Source: JBBRTJ01 sp038244535 (GTDB lineage: Bacteria; Actinomycetota; Acidimicrobiia; Acidimicrobiales; Ilumatobacteraceae). Taken from it: a DNA stretch of 14,259 nt. Position 1 is the first letter of the stretch. Every line of letters begins with the position of its first letter. The stretch is from the NCBI GenBank assembly GCA_038244535.1, contig JBBRTJ010000093.1, forward strand, positions 1 through 14,259. Reading direction: 5' to 3'. Both the position numbers and the translations under genes were made by a program. The notes under the pieces are model-generated. The model was not told where the DNA came from and did not search any database. It was given only the letters and a program-made list of their open reading frames with translations. Shown here piece after piece: positions 1 through 6,156 of this stretch.

Positions 1-814
1 CGGCGACCTCAGTGGCGTCGAGGTGGACGGCGTGAGCCAGCAACAGGTGCGGCCCCAGGACCCCGAGCCGGGCGAGGTGCACGACTGGTCGATGACCGGT
101 GCGGGCCAGGTACGAGCGGGGGTCGCTGTCGGTCGGCGACAGGTGGTAGGTCATGTGCGCGTCGCGGCTGCGGGCCAGCTCGGTGGCCCGGACCACGAGC
201 TCGTCGGACATGAGGTCGTGCCCGACGAGGGTCACCCAGCCCTGCACCAGCCCGTCGGCCCCGGGCGGGAAGCGATCGAGCAGGTCGGCGGCGCGGGCCA
301 CCACCTCGCTCGCCGGCGCCGCGAAAGGCCCCTGCTCGACGTCCCACCCCCAGCGGCCGATGGTGGTGCGGATCCCCACAGTGGTTGCAGCTGCAACCAC
401 TTGCTCGGGGTGGGCCACGGTGCCGGCCTCGACCACGCAGGTCACACCGTTGCGCACCGCCTCGAGGCAGGCCAGCGTGGCCGAGAGGTGATCGTCGGCC
501 GGGGTGTGGGCTCCGTGCAGCGGCACCGCCCACTCGAAGATCGAGGCACCGGGCGCTAGGTCGTCGGGGATGCTGGCCCGTGCCAGCCGGTCGCCGGTGA
601 GGTGCTGGTGGGCATCGATCATCCCGGGCATGAGCCAGCCCCCGCCCGCGTCCAGCACGGTGGCTTCGGGGTGAGCGGCGCGCACCTCGGGCTCCGATCC
701 CACCGCAACGATGCGCCCCGCGCCGATCGCCACCGCTGCCCCCGTCAGGACCCGGCGTTTGGGGTCCATCGTGACCAGCCGGCCGATGCCGGCGACGAGC
801 AGCTCGGCAGCCAC
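1..814 (-). CDS. Metal-dependent amidohydrolase (ATZ/TRZ-like), C-terminus cut by window edge
   Basis: The 271 residues visible match the N-terminal half of amidohydrolases of the atrazine chlorohydrolase/cytosine deaminase-like branch. A small beta-sandwich start (LLVAGIGRLVTMDP, GRIVAVGS) leads into LMPGMIDAHQHL, where H69 and H71 form the HxH metal pair. H224 (MTYHLSPT) and H261 (LLLAHAVHL) fall where the later metal-ligand histidines are expected. The family usually has Glu three residues after the third His (HxxE). Here that position is Pro227, so deaminase chemistry is doubtful and the substrate cannot be named. The start is GTG at 814, three bases after the TGA of the SnoaL-like gene and in the same frame, which implies one transcript. 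The family usually has 400-450 residues, so roughly 150 or more lie beyond the edge. The fold is confident; the reaction is not. Confidence 0.85.
   Translation of the reverse strand, partial: MAAELLVAGIGRLVTMDPKRRVLTGAAVAIGAGRIVAVGSEPEVRAAHPEATVLDAGGGWLMPGMIDAHQHLTGDRLARASIPDDLAPGASIFEWAVPLHGAHTPADDHLSATLACLEAVRNGVTCVVEAGTVAHPEQVVAAATTVGIRTTIGRWGWDVEQGPFAAPASEVVARAADLLDRFPPGADGLVQGWVTLVGHDLMSDELVVRATELARSRDAHMTYHLSPTDSDPRSYLARTGHRPVVHLARLGVLGPHLLLAHAVHLDATEVA
380..401. repeat. 22-bp perfect palindrome inside the amidohydrolase gene
   Basis: The half-site AGTGGTTGCAG is followed directly by its exact reverse complement with no spacer. It lies within coding sequence for the peptide QVVAAATTV. 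It could be an operator-like binding site or a chance product of the codons; nothing else here shows a role. Confidence 0.6.
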
Positions 815-817
815 CTC

Positions 818-1216
818 TCAGGCCTGGCCGGTCTGGCGCAGGTAGGTCAGGGCGTCCCAGACGTCGAGCCGCTCGGCGATCAACCCGTCCTCGATCCGAA
901 GGAGCATCACGCCGCGGATGATCACCCGGCGGGGCGCGTCGCCCACCTTGGAGTCGGCGTGCAACGTGTACGGCGCCGCCACGCGGTCGCCATCGACGAT
1001 CGGTTCGGCGGCCTCGTAGCGCAGGTTGGGCATCGAGGCCAGGAAGCCCGGAAGCCGCCGTCGGTACTCGTCGCGCCCGACGCATCCGCTGCCGAGGGCA
1101 CTGGCGTGGTCGTTGACGAAGTCCTCGGTCACGTGGGCCGCGATGTGGTCGGGGTCGCCGGCGGCGAAGGCTGCGAGGTAGCTGCGGGTGAGCGTCACCA
1201 GCTCGTCGCGGGTCAT
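818..1216 (-). CDS. SnoaL-like / NTF2-fold protein
   Basis: This 132-residue protein belongs to the NTF2-like superfamily, in the SnoaL/ester-cyclase-like group. The N-terminal helix pattern (RDELVTLTRSYLAAFAAGD), the segment HVTEDFVNDHAS, and the C-terminal strands RGVMLLRIEDGLIAERLDVWD followed by LTYLRQ are typical of it. The fold is a cone with a hydrophobic pocket used by cyclases, isomerases and non-enzymatic binders, so no reaction is assigned. I chose ATG at 1216 over ATG at 1222 because GGAGG (1224-1228) sits 7 nt upstream of the former and only 1 nt from the latter. The stop codon is three bases before the amidohydrolase GTG, so the two products probably work on related small molecules. 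This pairing is inference. Confidence 0.8.
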   Translation of the reverse strand: MTRDELVTLTRSYLAAFAAGDPDHIAAHVTEDFVNDHASALGSGCVGRDEYRRRLPGFLASMPNLRYEAAEPIVDGDRVAAPYTLHADSKVGDAPRRVIIRGVMLLRIEDGLIAERLDVWDALTYLRQTGQA

Positions 1217-1223
1217 CGGCATG

Positions 1224-1228
1224 CCTCC
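1224..1228 (-). promoter_or_regulatory. Shine-Dalgarno GGAGG that decides the SnoaL-like start
   Basis: On the minus strand GGAGG is followed by a 7-nt spacer and ATG at 1216. The in-frame ATG at 1222 lies only one base from the motif and is an unlikely initiator. Confidence 0.6.
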
Positions 1229-1301
1229 AGCGTCACCCCAGCCCGGCCGGCGGGGAAGGCACGTGACCGTAGCGTCGTCTCGCGCCGCAGCCCTTCGGCC
1301 C

Positions 1302-2342
1302 TCAGGTTCGCCGGCGGCGAGCGGCGAGGCCACTGCTCGTGTACACGACGAGTCCGATCAGCAGCGGCAGCCAAAACGACACCAGGCGGTAGGCCGCGGT
1401 GGCGAGGAACGCGTCACCGCGGTCGACCCCGCCGAGCACGAGCATCCCCGACAGCCCCGCCTCGACGAACCCGATCCCGCCAGGCGTGAGCGGGATCATG
1501 CCGGCCACCTCAGAGGCGGCGAACGACAACAGCACGAGGCTCGGATCAGCGTTGGCGCCGACTGCGGCGAGCACGCACAGCAACGTCAGGTACTCGCCGG
1601 TGGGCTTGCCCGCCGTCGCCAAGGCTGCGGTCACCTTGTGCTCGGCCACGGCGACGCGCACCCGGTCACGTTCGGCCAAGAGACGAACGGTCAGTGCGCC
1701 ATCGACGCGCTCCTCGTGGGGGTGCAGCCGGTGCTGGAGCGCCTCGGTGAACCTCCCCACGGCCCTCAGCGGGCGATCGCTGCGCAGCACGCCGATCATG
1801 GCCAGCGCCATCAGCACCGACATCGCCGCCCCGGCCCAGAGGGCGCCCGAGAACCGGCTCGGGTCGGCTGTCTCACTGAGCAGGGCGAGCGGGAGCGCGA
1901 CGAGGGGCAGCAGGAACACGCTGCCGGTGAGGAGGAACGACGAGGCCGCGAGTGACGAGCGGGCTCGGTCGCGATCGATGCCGGCACGGCCGAGGAGGTT
2001 GAGCTGCACGGCCGCCCCAGCCGCGGCACCGGCCGGCACCACGAGGCTCACCGCATTCGACGAGAGCTGGGTCCTGATCACGGTGCCCCAGGCGATGTGG
2101 CCGAGCACCAGCCGCCAGACCGTCCACACCGACACGAAGGCCACGGCCTGCGCGCCGAGCGAGCCCATCATCCACGAGGGGTCGAGGTCGCGAAGCTGGT
2201 GGAACGACTCGAGCACCCCGCTCAGCGCCGGCCACAGCAGGTACACCGATGCTCCGCTCACGGCGAGCACGACCCCTCGCCACGCCAGCCGCTGGCGCGG
2301 CATGCGGTCGGACACCGGTCCGGCGGCTTCGGGAGGCGTCAC
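1302..2342 (-). CDS. Lysylphosphatidylglycerol synthase TM-domain (UPF0104) membrane protein
   Basis: This polytopic membrane protein has 346 residues and about eight hydrophobic segments. The signature near residues 281-297, GMIPLTPGGIGFVEAGL, and the earlier segment AVSLVVPAGAAAGAAVQ (97-113) are the hallmarks of the lysylphosphatidylglycerol synthase transmembrane/UPF0104 family. Members are found as lipid flippases fused to MprF synthetases or, as here, as stand-alone proteins of mostly unknown substrate, often near glycosyltransferases or lipid genes. There is no soluble aminoacyl-transferase domain, so it does not make lysyl-PG alone. It starts at GTG 2342, overlapping the TetR stop as GTGA; ATG at 2303 is a less likely alternative because neither site has a good Shine-Dalgarno and coupling favours 2342. 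It ends in a basic ARRRRT tail, expected to be cytoplasmic. A role in lipid or glycolipid translocation is inference. Confidence 0.85.
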   Translation of the reverse strand: MTPPEAAGPVSDRMPRQRLAWRGVVLAVSGASVYLLWPALSGVLESFHQLRDLDPSWMMGSLGAQAVAFVSVWTVWRLVLGHIAWGTVIRTQLSSNAVSLVVPAGAAAGAAVQLNLLGRAGIDRDRARSSLAASSFLLTGSVFLLPLVALPLALLSETADPSRFSGALWAGAAMSVLMALAMIGVLRSDRPLRAVGRFTEALQHRLHPHEERVDGALTVRLLAERDRVRVAVAEHKVTAALATAGKPTGEYLTLLCVLAAVGANADPSLVLLSFAASEVAGMIPLTPGGIGFVEAGLSGMLVLGGVDRGDAFLATAAYRLVSFWLPLLIGLVVYTSSGLAARRRRT

Positions 2343-2941
2343 GACGGCGGTGCAGCCTCGATCCGTCGTACGCCGCGAAGGCCAGACCAGGCCAGGTCTG
2401 CGACCTGAGCGGCGAGCAGCGCGGGATCGAAGTCGCCGCCGTCGGCCACCTGGCGGCGACTGACGCCCTCGGCCAGGCCGACGAGCGCGAACGCCAGCGA
2501 TCGCTGCTGGCTGGGGTCGACGTCGGCCTGGATCATGGGGGCGATGGCGCTGGCGATCGTCGACTCGACGCGCAGCACCGCAGCGGCGAACTCTTCGTCG
2601 CGACGGGCCCCGCCGCCGAACAGCAGCAGGAAGGCATCGTGGTCGTCGGCCACCCAGCGGAAGTAGGCGCCGAAGCCCCTCTCGACCTGAAGGCGAGGTG
2701 TGCCTGCCTCGGCGGTGGCCAGGGCGATGGCGGCGAGCAAGCGGTCACCGACCTCGCTCAGCAGCTCGAGGTAGAGCTGTCGCTTCGACGCGAAGTGCTG
2801 GTAGAGCACCGGCTTGGTGATGCCTGCGGCATCGGCCACGTCGTTCATCGAGGCCATGTGGAAACCCTGCTTGGCGAACACGTCGAGCGCGGCGGCGAGG
2901 AGCTGCGTGCGTCGCTCTTGGGCAGGGAGGCGGATCGACAT
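2339..2941 (-). CDS. TetR/AcrR-family transcriptional regulator
   Basis: This is a 200-residue regulator, normal length for the family. The N-terminal helix-turn-helix is clear: AALDVFAKQGFHMASMNDVADAAGITKPVLYQHFASKRQLYLELL across about residues 16-60, with the usual YQHF recognition-helix end. The C-terminal ligand domain is variable and gives no effector, although it contains a typical YFRWVADDHDAFLLLF stretch. An inverted repeat (2942-2959) directly touches the ATG, so the protein very likely represses itself by covering its own promoter. The downstream UPF0104 membrane protein overlaps by 4 nt and should share that control. The transcript appears leaderless because no ribosome binding site fits between operator and ATG. 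Whether it also controls the upstream glycosyltransferase unit cannot be seen; no second copy of the operator was found here. Confidence 0.92.
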   Translation of the reverse strand: MSIRLPAQERRTQLLAAALDVFAKQGFHMASMNDVADAAGITKPVLYQHFASKRQLYLELLSEVGDRLLAAIALATAEAGTPRLQVERGFGAYFRWVADDHDAFLLLFGGGARRDEEFAAAVLRVESTIASAIAPMIQADVDPSQQRSLAFALVGLAEGVSRRQVADGGDFDPALLAAQVADLAWSGLRGVRRIEAAPPS

Positions 2942-2959
2942 GGTTACTGGACAGTAACC
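2942..2959 (-). promoter_or_regulatory. Likely TetR operator with overlapping -10 element
   Basis: GGTTACTG-GA-CAGTAACC is a perfect 8-bp inverted repeat with a 2-bp centre, the size expected for a TetR dimer. It ends one base before the TetR ATG (2941). On the minus strand it contains TACTGT (2956-2951), a TANNNT-type -10 hexamer ending 9 nt before the ATG. A bound repressor would therefore block its own promoter. No recognisable -35 was seen. Confidence 0.75.
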
Positions 2960-2968
2960 GAACGTCCC

Positions 2969-3244
2969 TCAGCGGCTCGCGGTAGGTCGGCCGTGCTCGC
3001 GATCGTCGCGGTCGGCCGCCTTGACCGCGTAGCCGAGCACGATGGCCGGCGCCAGCAGGATCGAGCCGACCACCATCGCCGCCACCACGATCGCCACCAG
3101 GGCACCGGTGAAGCCGACGACGAAGCCGATGACGAACACGGCCACGGCCACCGCGAACAGGCAGTACCCGATGCGGTTGGCCAACAGGGCCCAGTGGCGC
3201 ACCTGCTCGCGACGCACCAGCACGGGATCGACGGGCTTGCTCAT
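2969..3244 (-). CDS. Small two-helix membrane protein, function unknown
   Basis: This 91-residue protein has a charged N-terminus (PVLVRREQVRHWALLANRIG) followed by two adjacent hydrophobic segments, about residues 24-46 and 48-73, and a polar C-terminal tail (KAADRDDREHGRPTASR). I do not recognise a named family. The start is ATG 3244, which shares ATGA with the glycosyltransferase stop, so its translation should be coupled to that gene. The frame stays open further upstream, but that part is Arg/Pro-rich antisense to the glycosyltransferase and is not counted. Tight coupling suggests it anchors, regulates or accompanies the glycosyltransferase; that is inference from position only. It ends 27 nt before the TetR start, and the gap holds the TetR operator. 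Confidence 0.7.
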   Translation of the reverse strand: MSKPVDPVLVRREQVRHWALLANRIGYCLFAVAVAVFVIGFVVGFTGALVAIVVAAMVVGSILLAPAIVLGYAVKAADRDDREHGRPTASR

Positions 3245-4314
3245 GGCAGCCACCCCGCCTCGGTCAGCAGCGCGGCCAGCTTGGTGCGCTGGGCGTCGAG
3301 GGTGAGGTGCTGCTGGGCGAGTCGGTGGTTCACCTCGAGATCCTCCCAAGGCGGGCGGTCGAGCGCACGACGCAGCGCCTCGGGATCGTCGGGTTCGAGC
3401 CACCGGAAACCGAGGGCGCGCAGCTCGGCGGCTACCGGGTAGTGGCCGACGACGACCGGCTTGCGGTGGATGGCGGCCTCGATCGGGGGCAGGCCGAACC
3501 CCTCCCAGCTGCTCGGGTACAGCACCGCGTCGCAGGCGGCGTAGGCGTCGGCCAAGCGGTCGGCGGGCAGGGGATCGCGAAGCACCCGCACGCCCGCCGT
3601 CCGAGCGCCGGCCAGGACGGTCTCGAGGGTGGGCCCGTAGCCCTCCTCGGCCGGCCCAGGGAGCCAGTAGGCGGCGCCGACCGCGTCGGCGAGGGCCACC
3701 GCGGTGGGCACCTCCTTGCGGGCGATGGCTCGCACTGGGTGGAGCAGCAACCGCTCGCGCTCGCCGATGCCCAGCTCGGTCCGCAGAGCGGCGCGATCAC
3801 CGGCGGCAGCGGTCGTCTCGAAGCCGTTGTAGATGCAACAACTGGCGATGCCTCGCTCGGCCATCTCGCCGACGGTCAGCTCGTTGATGCAGACGTGGCG
3901 CCAGGCCGGGTCGTCGGGTGGCAGCTCGGTGATCGTCGAGAAGCGATTGCGCTGCCACGCGGGATCGTGGTGGTGCAAGAGCGAGGCCCGGCCCCGCAGG
4001 ACGGCGGTTAGGGCACGAGCGGCCGGCACGTTGAGCGGGATGGTCAGGAGGTTCTCGACCACGACCAGCTCGGCCCCAGCGAGCGCCGCCTCGAGCTCGG
4101 CCAGCGTCGGTGGTTCGGTGGCTTCGATCGCGAGGCCCGGCACGACGACGTCGACGGCACCCTCGGGACCGTCGCCGGCGATGGTCCGCACGGTGAACCC
4201 GAGGTCGCGAAACGTGCGCATCCACGAGGCGGCCACCACCGAGACGCCGTCTGGGCGCCCGAAGCGGAACGATACGAACGCGACGAGCGGAGCAGTGGAC
4301 GGGGCGGTGGACAT
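3241..4314 (-). CDS. GT4-type (GT-B fold) glycosyltransferase
   Basis: This 357-residue retaining-type glycosyltransferase resembles family GT4. The N-terminal Rossmann half begins LVAFVSFRFGRPDGVSVVAASW, with GVS in place of the usual glycine loop, and carries the HHHDPAW segment (114-120). The C-terminal half has R195 and K200 (PVRAIARKEVP) at the donor-phosphate positions and the EX7E signature in SSWEGFGLPPIEA (E271 and E279), which binds the nucleotide-sugar. The acceptor and sugar cannot be read from the sequence. ATG 4314 is the only good start. No Shine-Dalgarno precedes it, but TAGCGT (4329-4324) ends 9 nt upstream, fitting a leaderless transcript. Its start abuts the divergent glycosidase gene, and a sugar-metabolism pairing is plausible. 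There is no membrane segment; activity is expected in the cytoplasm. Confidence 0.88.
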   Translation of the reverse strand: MSTAPSTAPLVAFVSFRFGRPDGVSVVAASWMRTFRDLGFTVRTIAGDGPEGAVDVVVPGLAIEATEPPTLAELEAALAGAELVVVENLLTIPLNVPAARALTAVLRGRASLLHHHDPAWQRNRFSTITELPPDDPAWRHVCINELTVGEMAERGIASCCIYNGFETTAAAGDRAALRTELGIGERERLLLHPVRAIARKEVPTAVALADAVGAAYWLPGPAEEGYGPTLETVLAGARTAGVRVLRDPLPADRLADAYAACDAVLYPSSWEGFGLPPIEAAIHRKPVVVGHYPVAAELRALGFRWLEPDDPEALRRALDRPPWEDLEVNHRLAQQHLTLDAQRTKLAALLTEAGWLP

Positions 4315-4318
4315 CGCC

Positions 4319-5377
4319 GTGGCACGCTACGGCGTGGACCTGCGGACGGCGGCGCGCTCGGTGCTCGACACGTTGTGGCAGCCCGCTGGGTACACGGCGC
4401 CCAACACCGCCGTCTACCCGTTCCAGTGGCTCTGGGACTCGTGCTTCCACGCGGTGTGCTGGGCCGAGCTCGGTCGCCCCGATCGAGCACTGGCCGAGCT
4501 GCACTCCGTCTTCCGATGGCAGAGCCCGGGTGGCTTCGTGCCTCACATCGGGTACCAGGCCGATCCGAACGCCCATGGCTCCTTCTGGGGTCGCACCGGT
4601 GCCTCGACGATCACCCAACCCCCGATGTACGGCCACGCGCTCGTCGAGCTCGAGCGGCGCAACATCGCCGTGCCTGAGGAGCTGTGGGTCAAGGCCCGCC
4701 TCGGAGTCGAGTGGTTGCTGTTGCAACGAGCGCGTGACGCTGGCGCGATCGTGATCTGCCACCCCTGGGAGAGCGGCTGCGACGACAGCCCGCAGTGGGA
4801 TGCCTGGTGCCGAGGCGGGTGGAGCCGGGAGCGGTGGCGCGCGGTGAAGGGCGAGCTGGTGGCGTCGCTCGTGCTCGACGGCGACGGCAACGCCGTGGCC
4901 AACCCTCGCTTCGAGGTCGAGAGCCCGTGCTTCAGCGCGCTGCTGGCCTGGAACGCCGAGTTGCTGGGGGTGCCGTGGCACGAACGCATGAGGGTGCCCG
5001 TACCTGCCCGGCCCCGGACGGTCGACGACCTCCTGCCCGCGCTGGTGCTCGATCGAGCGGATCTGCTCGACCTGGCCGTCGACCCCCTGGTCTTCGGTGC
5101 CGAGTTTGGCCCGGCGGGCGTTCGCCGCGACGATCCGGCGTTCGATCCCGACACCTACTGGCGCGGTCCGGCGTGGCCGCAGCTCAGCTACCTGGTCTGG
5201 CTGGCCGCCCGCAGGCACGGTCGCTCAGCTGTCACGGCTTCGGTCGGGGCCAGCCTCCTCGCCGGTGTCGAGCGGTCCGGCTTCGCCGAGCACTGGCACC
5301 CCGACACGGGCACCGCCCAGGGGGCGGTCCCGCAAGGCTGGTCGGCGCTGGCCGCCGTCGTACAGTCCGCGGGGTGA
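4319..5377 (+). CDS. GH63 / mannosylglycerate hydrolase-like glycoside hydrolase
   Basis: This is a 352-residue (alpha/alpha)6-type glycosidase. AVYPFQWLWDSCFHAV (31-46), FVPHIGY, ITQPPMYGHAL, HPWESGCDDSPQWD (148-161), YWRGPAWPQLSYLVW (280-294) and FAEHWHPDTGTAQG (322-335) match the order of blocks in mannosylglycerate and glucosylglycerate hydrolase-like GH63 proteins. By analogy D155 is the likely general acid and E324 a candidate base; this mapping is from memory of the family. There is no signal peptide, so it acts inside the cell, perhaps on a compatible solute or storage oligosaccharide. The protein is shorter than the usual 400-450 residues. The start is uncertain: GTG codons at 4295, 4307, 4319 and 4334 are all in frame, and 4319 avoids overlapping the divergent gene. 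Its TGA overlaps the next gene as GTGA. Confidence 0.8.
   Translation: MARYGVDLRTAARSVLDTLWQPAGYTAPNTAVYPFQWLWDSCFHAVCWAELGRPDRALAELHSVFRWQSPGGFVPHIGYQADPNAHGSFWGRTGASTITQPPMYGHALVELERRNIAVPEELWVKARLGVEWLLLQRARDAGAIVICHPWESGCDDSPQWDAWCRGGWSRERWRAVKGELVASLVLDGDGNAVANPRFEVESPCFSALLAWNAELLGVPWHERMRVPVPARPRTVDDLLPALVLDRADLLDLAVDPLVFGAEFGPAGVRRDDPAFDPDTYWRGPAWPQLSYLVWLAARRHGRSAVTASVGASLLAGVERSGFAEHWHPDTGTAQGAVPQGWSALAAVVQSAG
4324..4329 (-). promoter_or_regulatory. Putative -10 element for the leaderless glycosyltransferase gene
   Basis: TAGCGT on the minus strand fits TANNNT and ends exactly 9 nt before ATG 4314, the same spacing as the TetR gene. It lies inside the first codons of the divergent glycosidase gene. 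No -35 element is evident. Confidence 0.35.
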
Positions 5378-6156
5378 CCTTCGAGGCTCTGCTGTACGAG
5401 GTGGTCGATCACGTCGCCACCATCACCATCAACCGGCCTGAGCGCCGCAACGCATTGGGCTGGGGGGTGATGAGCGAGATGCGCCGGGCCATCGCCGCCG
5501 CCAAGGCCGATGCCGACGTGCGCGTGGTCGTGTTCACCGGTGCGGGCGACAGGGCCTTCTCGGCGGGCGCCGACCTGAGCGGCATGGCCGCCGGTGCCAG
5601 TCCAGCCGACCTGCACGACGCTCGGGGCGAGATGGCCCGAATGTTCCGCGACGTGTGGGAGCTGGGCAAGCCCACGATCGCTCGGGTGCGGGGCTTCGCC
5701 CTGGCCGGCGGTTTCGGCGTCGCCCTCATGTGCGACATCGTGATCGCCGCCGACGACGCCCAGTTCGGCACCCCCGAGATCGACGTCGGCCTCTGGCCCA
5801 TGATGATCACGGTGCCGATGCTGCGCTCGATGGCCCCGAAGAAGGCGCTCGAGCTGATGATGACCGGACGCCGCGTGAGCGCGGCGGAGGGCGAGCGCAT
5901 CGGGTTCGTCAACCAGGTGGTGCCGGTGGCCGAGCTGGACGGGGCGGTGGCGGCGATGGCCGCGACGCTGGCCGCCAAGTCGCCGTCGGTGATGAAGCTC
6001 GGCCGCAACGCCTTCTACGGCGTCCTCGACCAGTCAGCCGACGAAGCGTTGCGGTTCCTGCACGCCGGCCTCACCGTCACCACGCTCACCGAGGACTCCG
6101 CCGAGGGCATCCGGGCCTTCGCCGAGAAGCGTGCCCCGCAGTGGACCGGCCGATGA
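5374..6156 (+). CDS. Enoyl-CoA hydratase/isomerase (crotonase) family protein
   Basis: This 260-residue crotonase-fold protein has FSAGADL (62-68) and ALAGGFG (109-115), which form the two oxyanion-hole loops that hold an acyl-CoA thioester. AQFGTPEIDVGLWP retains the glutamate equivalent to Glu164 of rat hydratase (E135). The position of rat Glu144 is Gly115, so only one of the two hydratase acids is present. It may be an isomerase or another crotonase activity rather than a standard hydratase. The segment PKKALELMMTGRRVSAAEGERIGFVNQVVP is typical of the family. It starts at GTG 5374 inside the glycosidase stop (GTGA) and ends overlapping the carboxylase start (ATGA), so all three are expected on one coupled transcript. 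A role with the carboxylase in acyl-CoA breakdown is inference. Confidence 0.92.
   Translation: MTFEALLYEVVDHVATITINRPERRNALGWGVMSEMRRAIAAAKADADVRVVVFTGAGDRAFSAGADLSGMAAGASPADLHDARGEMARMFRDVWELGKPTIARVRGFALAGGFGVALMCDIVIAADDAQFGTPEIDVGLWPMMITVPMLRSMAPKKALELMMTGRRVSAAEGERIGFVNQVVPVAELDGAVAAMAATLAAKSPSVMKLGRNAFYGVLDQSADEALRFLHAGLTVTTLTEDSAEGIRAFAEKRAPQWTGR

Noticed and set aside
9..1085. A 358-codon minus-strand open frame overlapping the amidohydrolase
   Set aside because: Arg/Pro/Gly-rich frame-shifted shadow; the neighbouring frame on the same strand starting at GTG 814 has the DAHQH metal motif and a coherent fold.
1217..1301. Promoter or terminator between the UPF0104 and SnoaL-like genes
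   Set aside because: TACGGT (1271-1266, minus strand) could be a -10 but has no -35 and would be about 50 nt from the start; no clean hairpin was found. Left unannotated.
2249..3442. A 397-codon plus-strand open frame opposite TetR and the small membrane protein
   Set aside because: Composition is biased and it lies antisense to a clear TetR helix-turn-helix; no family pattern.
3797..5218. A 473-codon minus-strand open frame across the glycosidase
   Set aside because: Low-complexity Arg/Ala/Pro/His composition; the opposite strand encodes a recognisable GH63-like protein.
4795..5373. N-terminal extension of the crotonase frame into the glycosidase
   Set aside because: The extra residues are Arg/Gly/Ala-rich and unlike crotonases; GTG 5374 with the GTGA overlap matches the family start.
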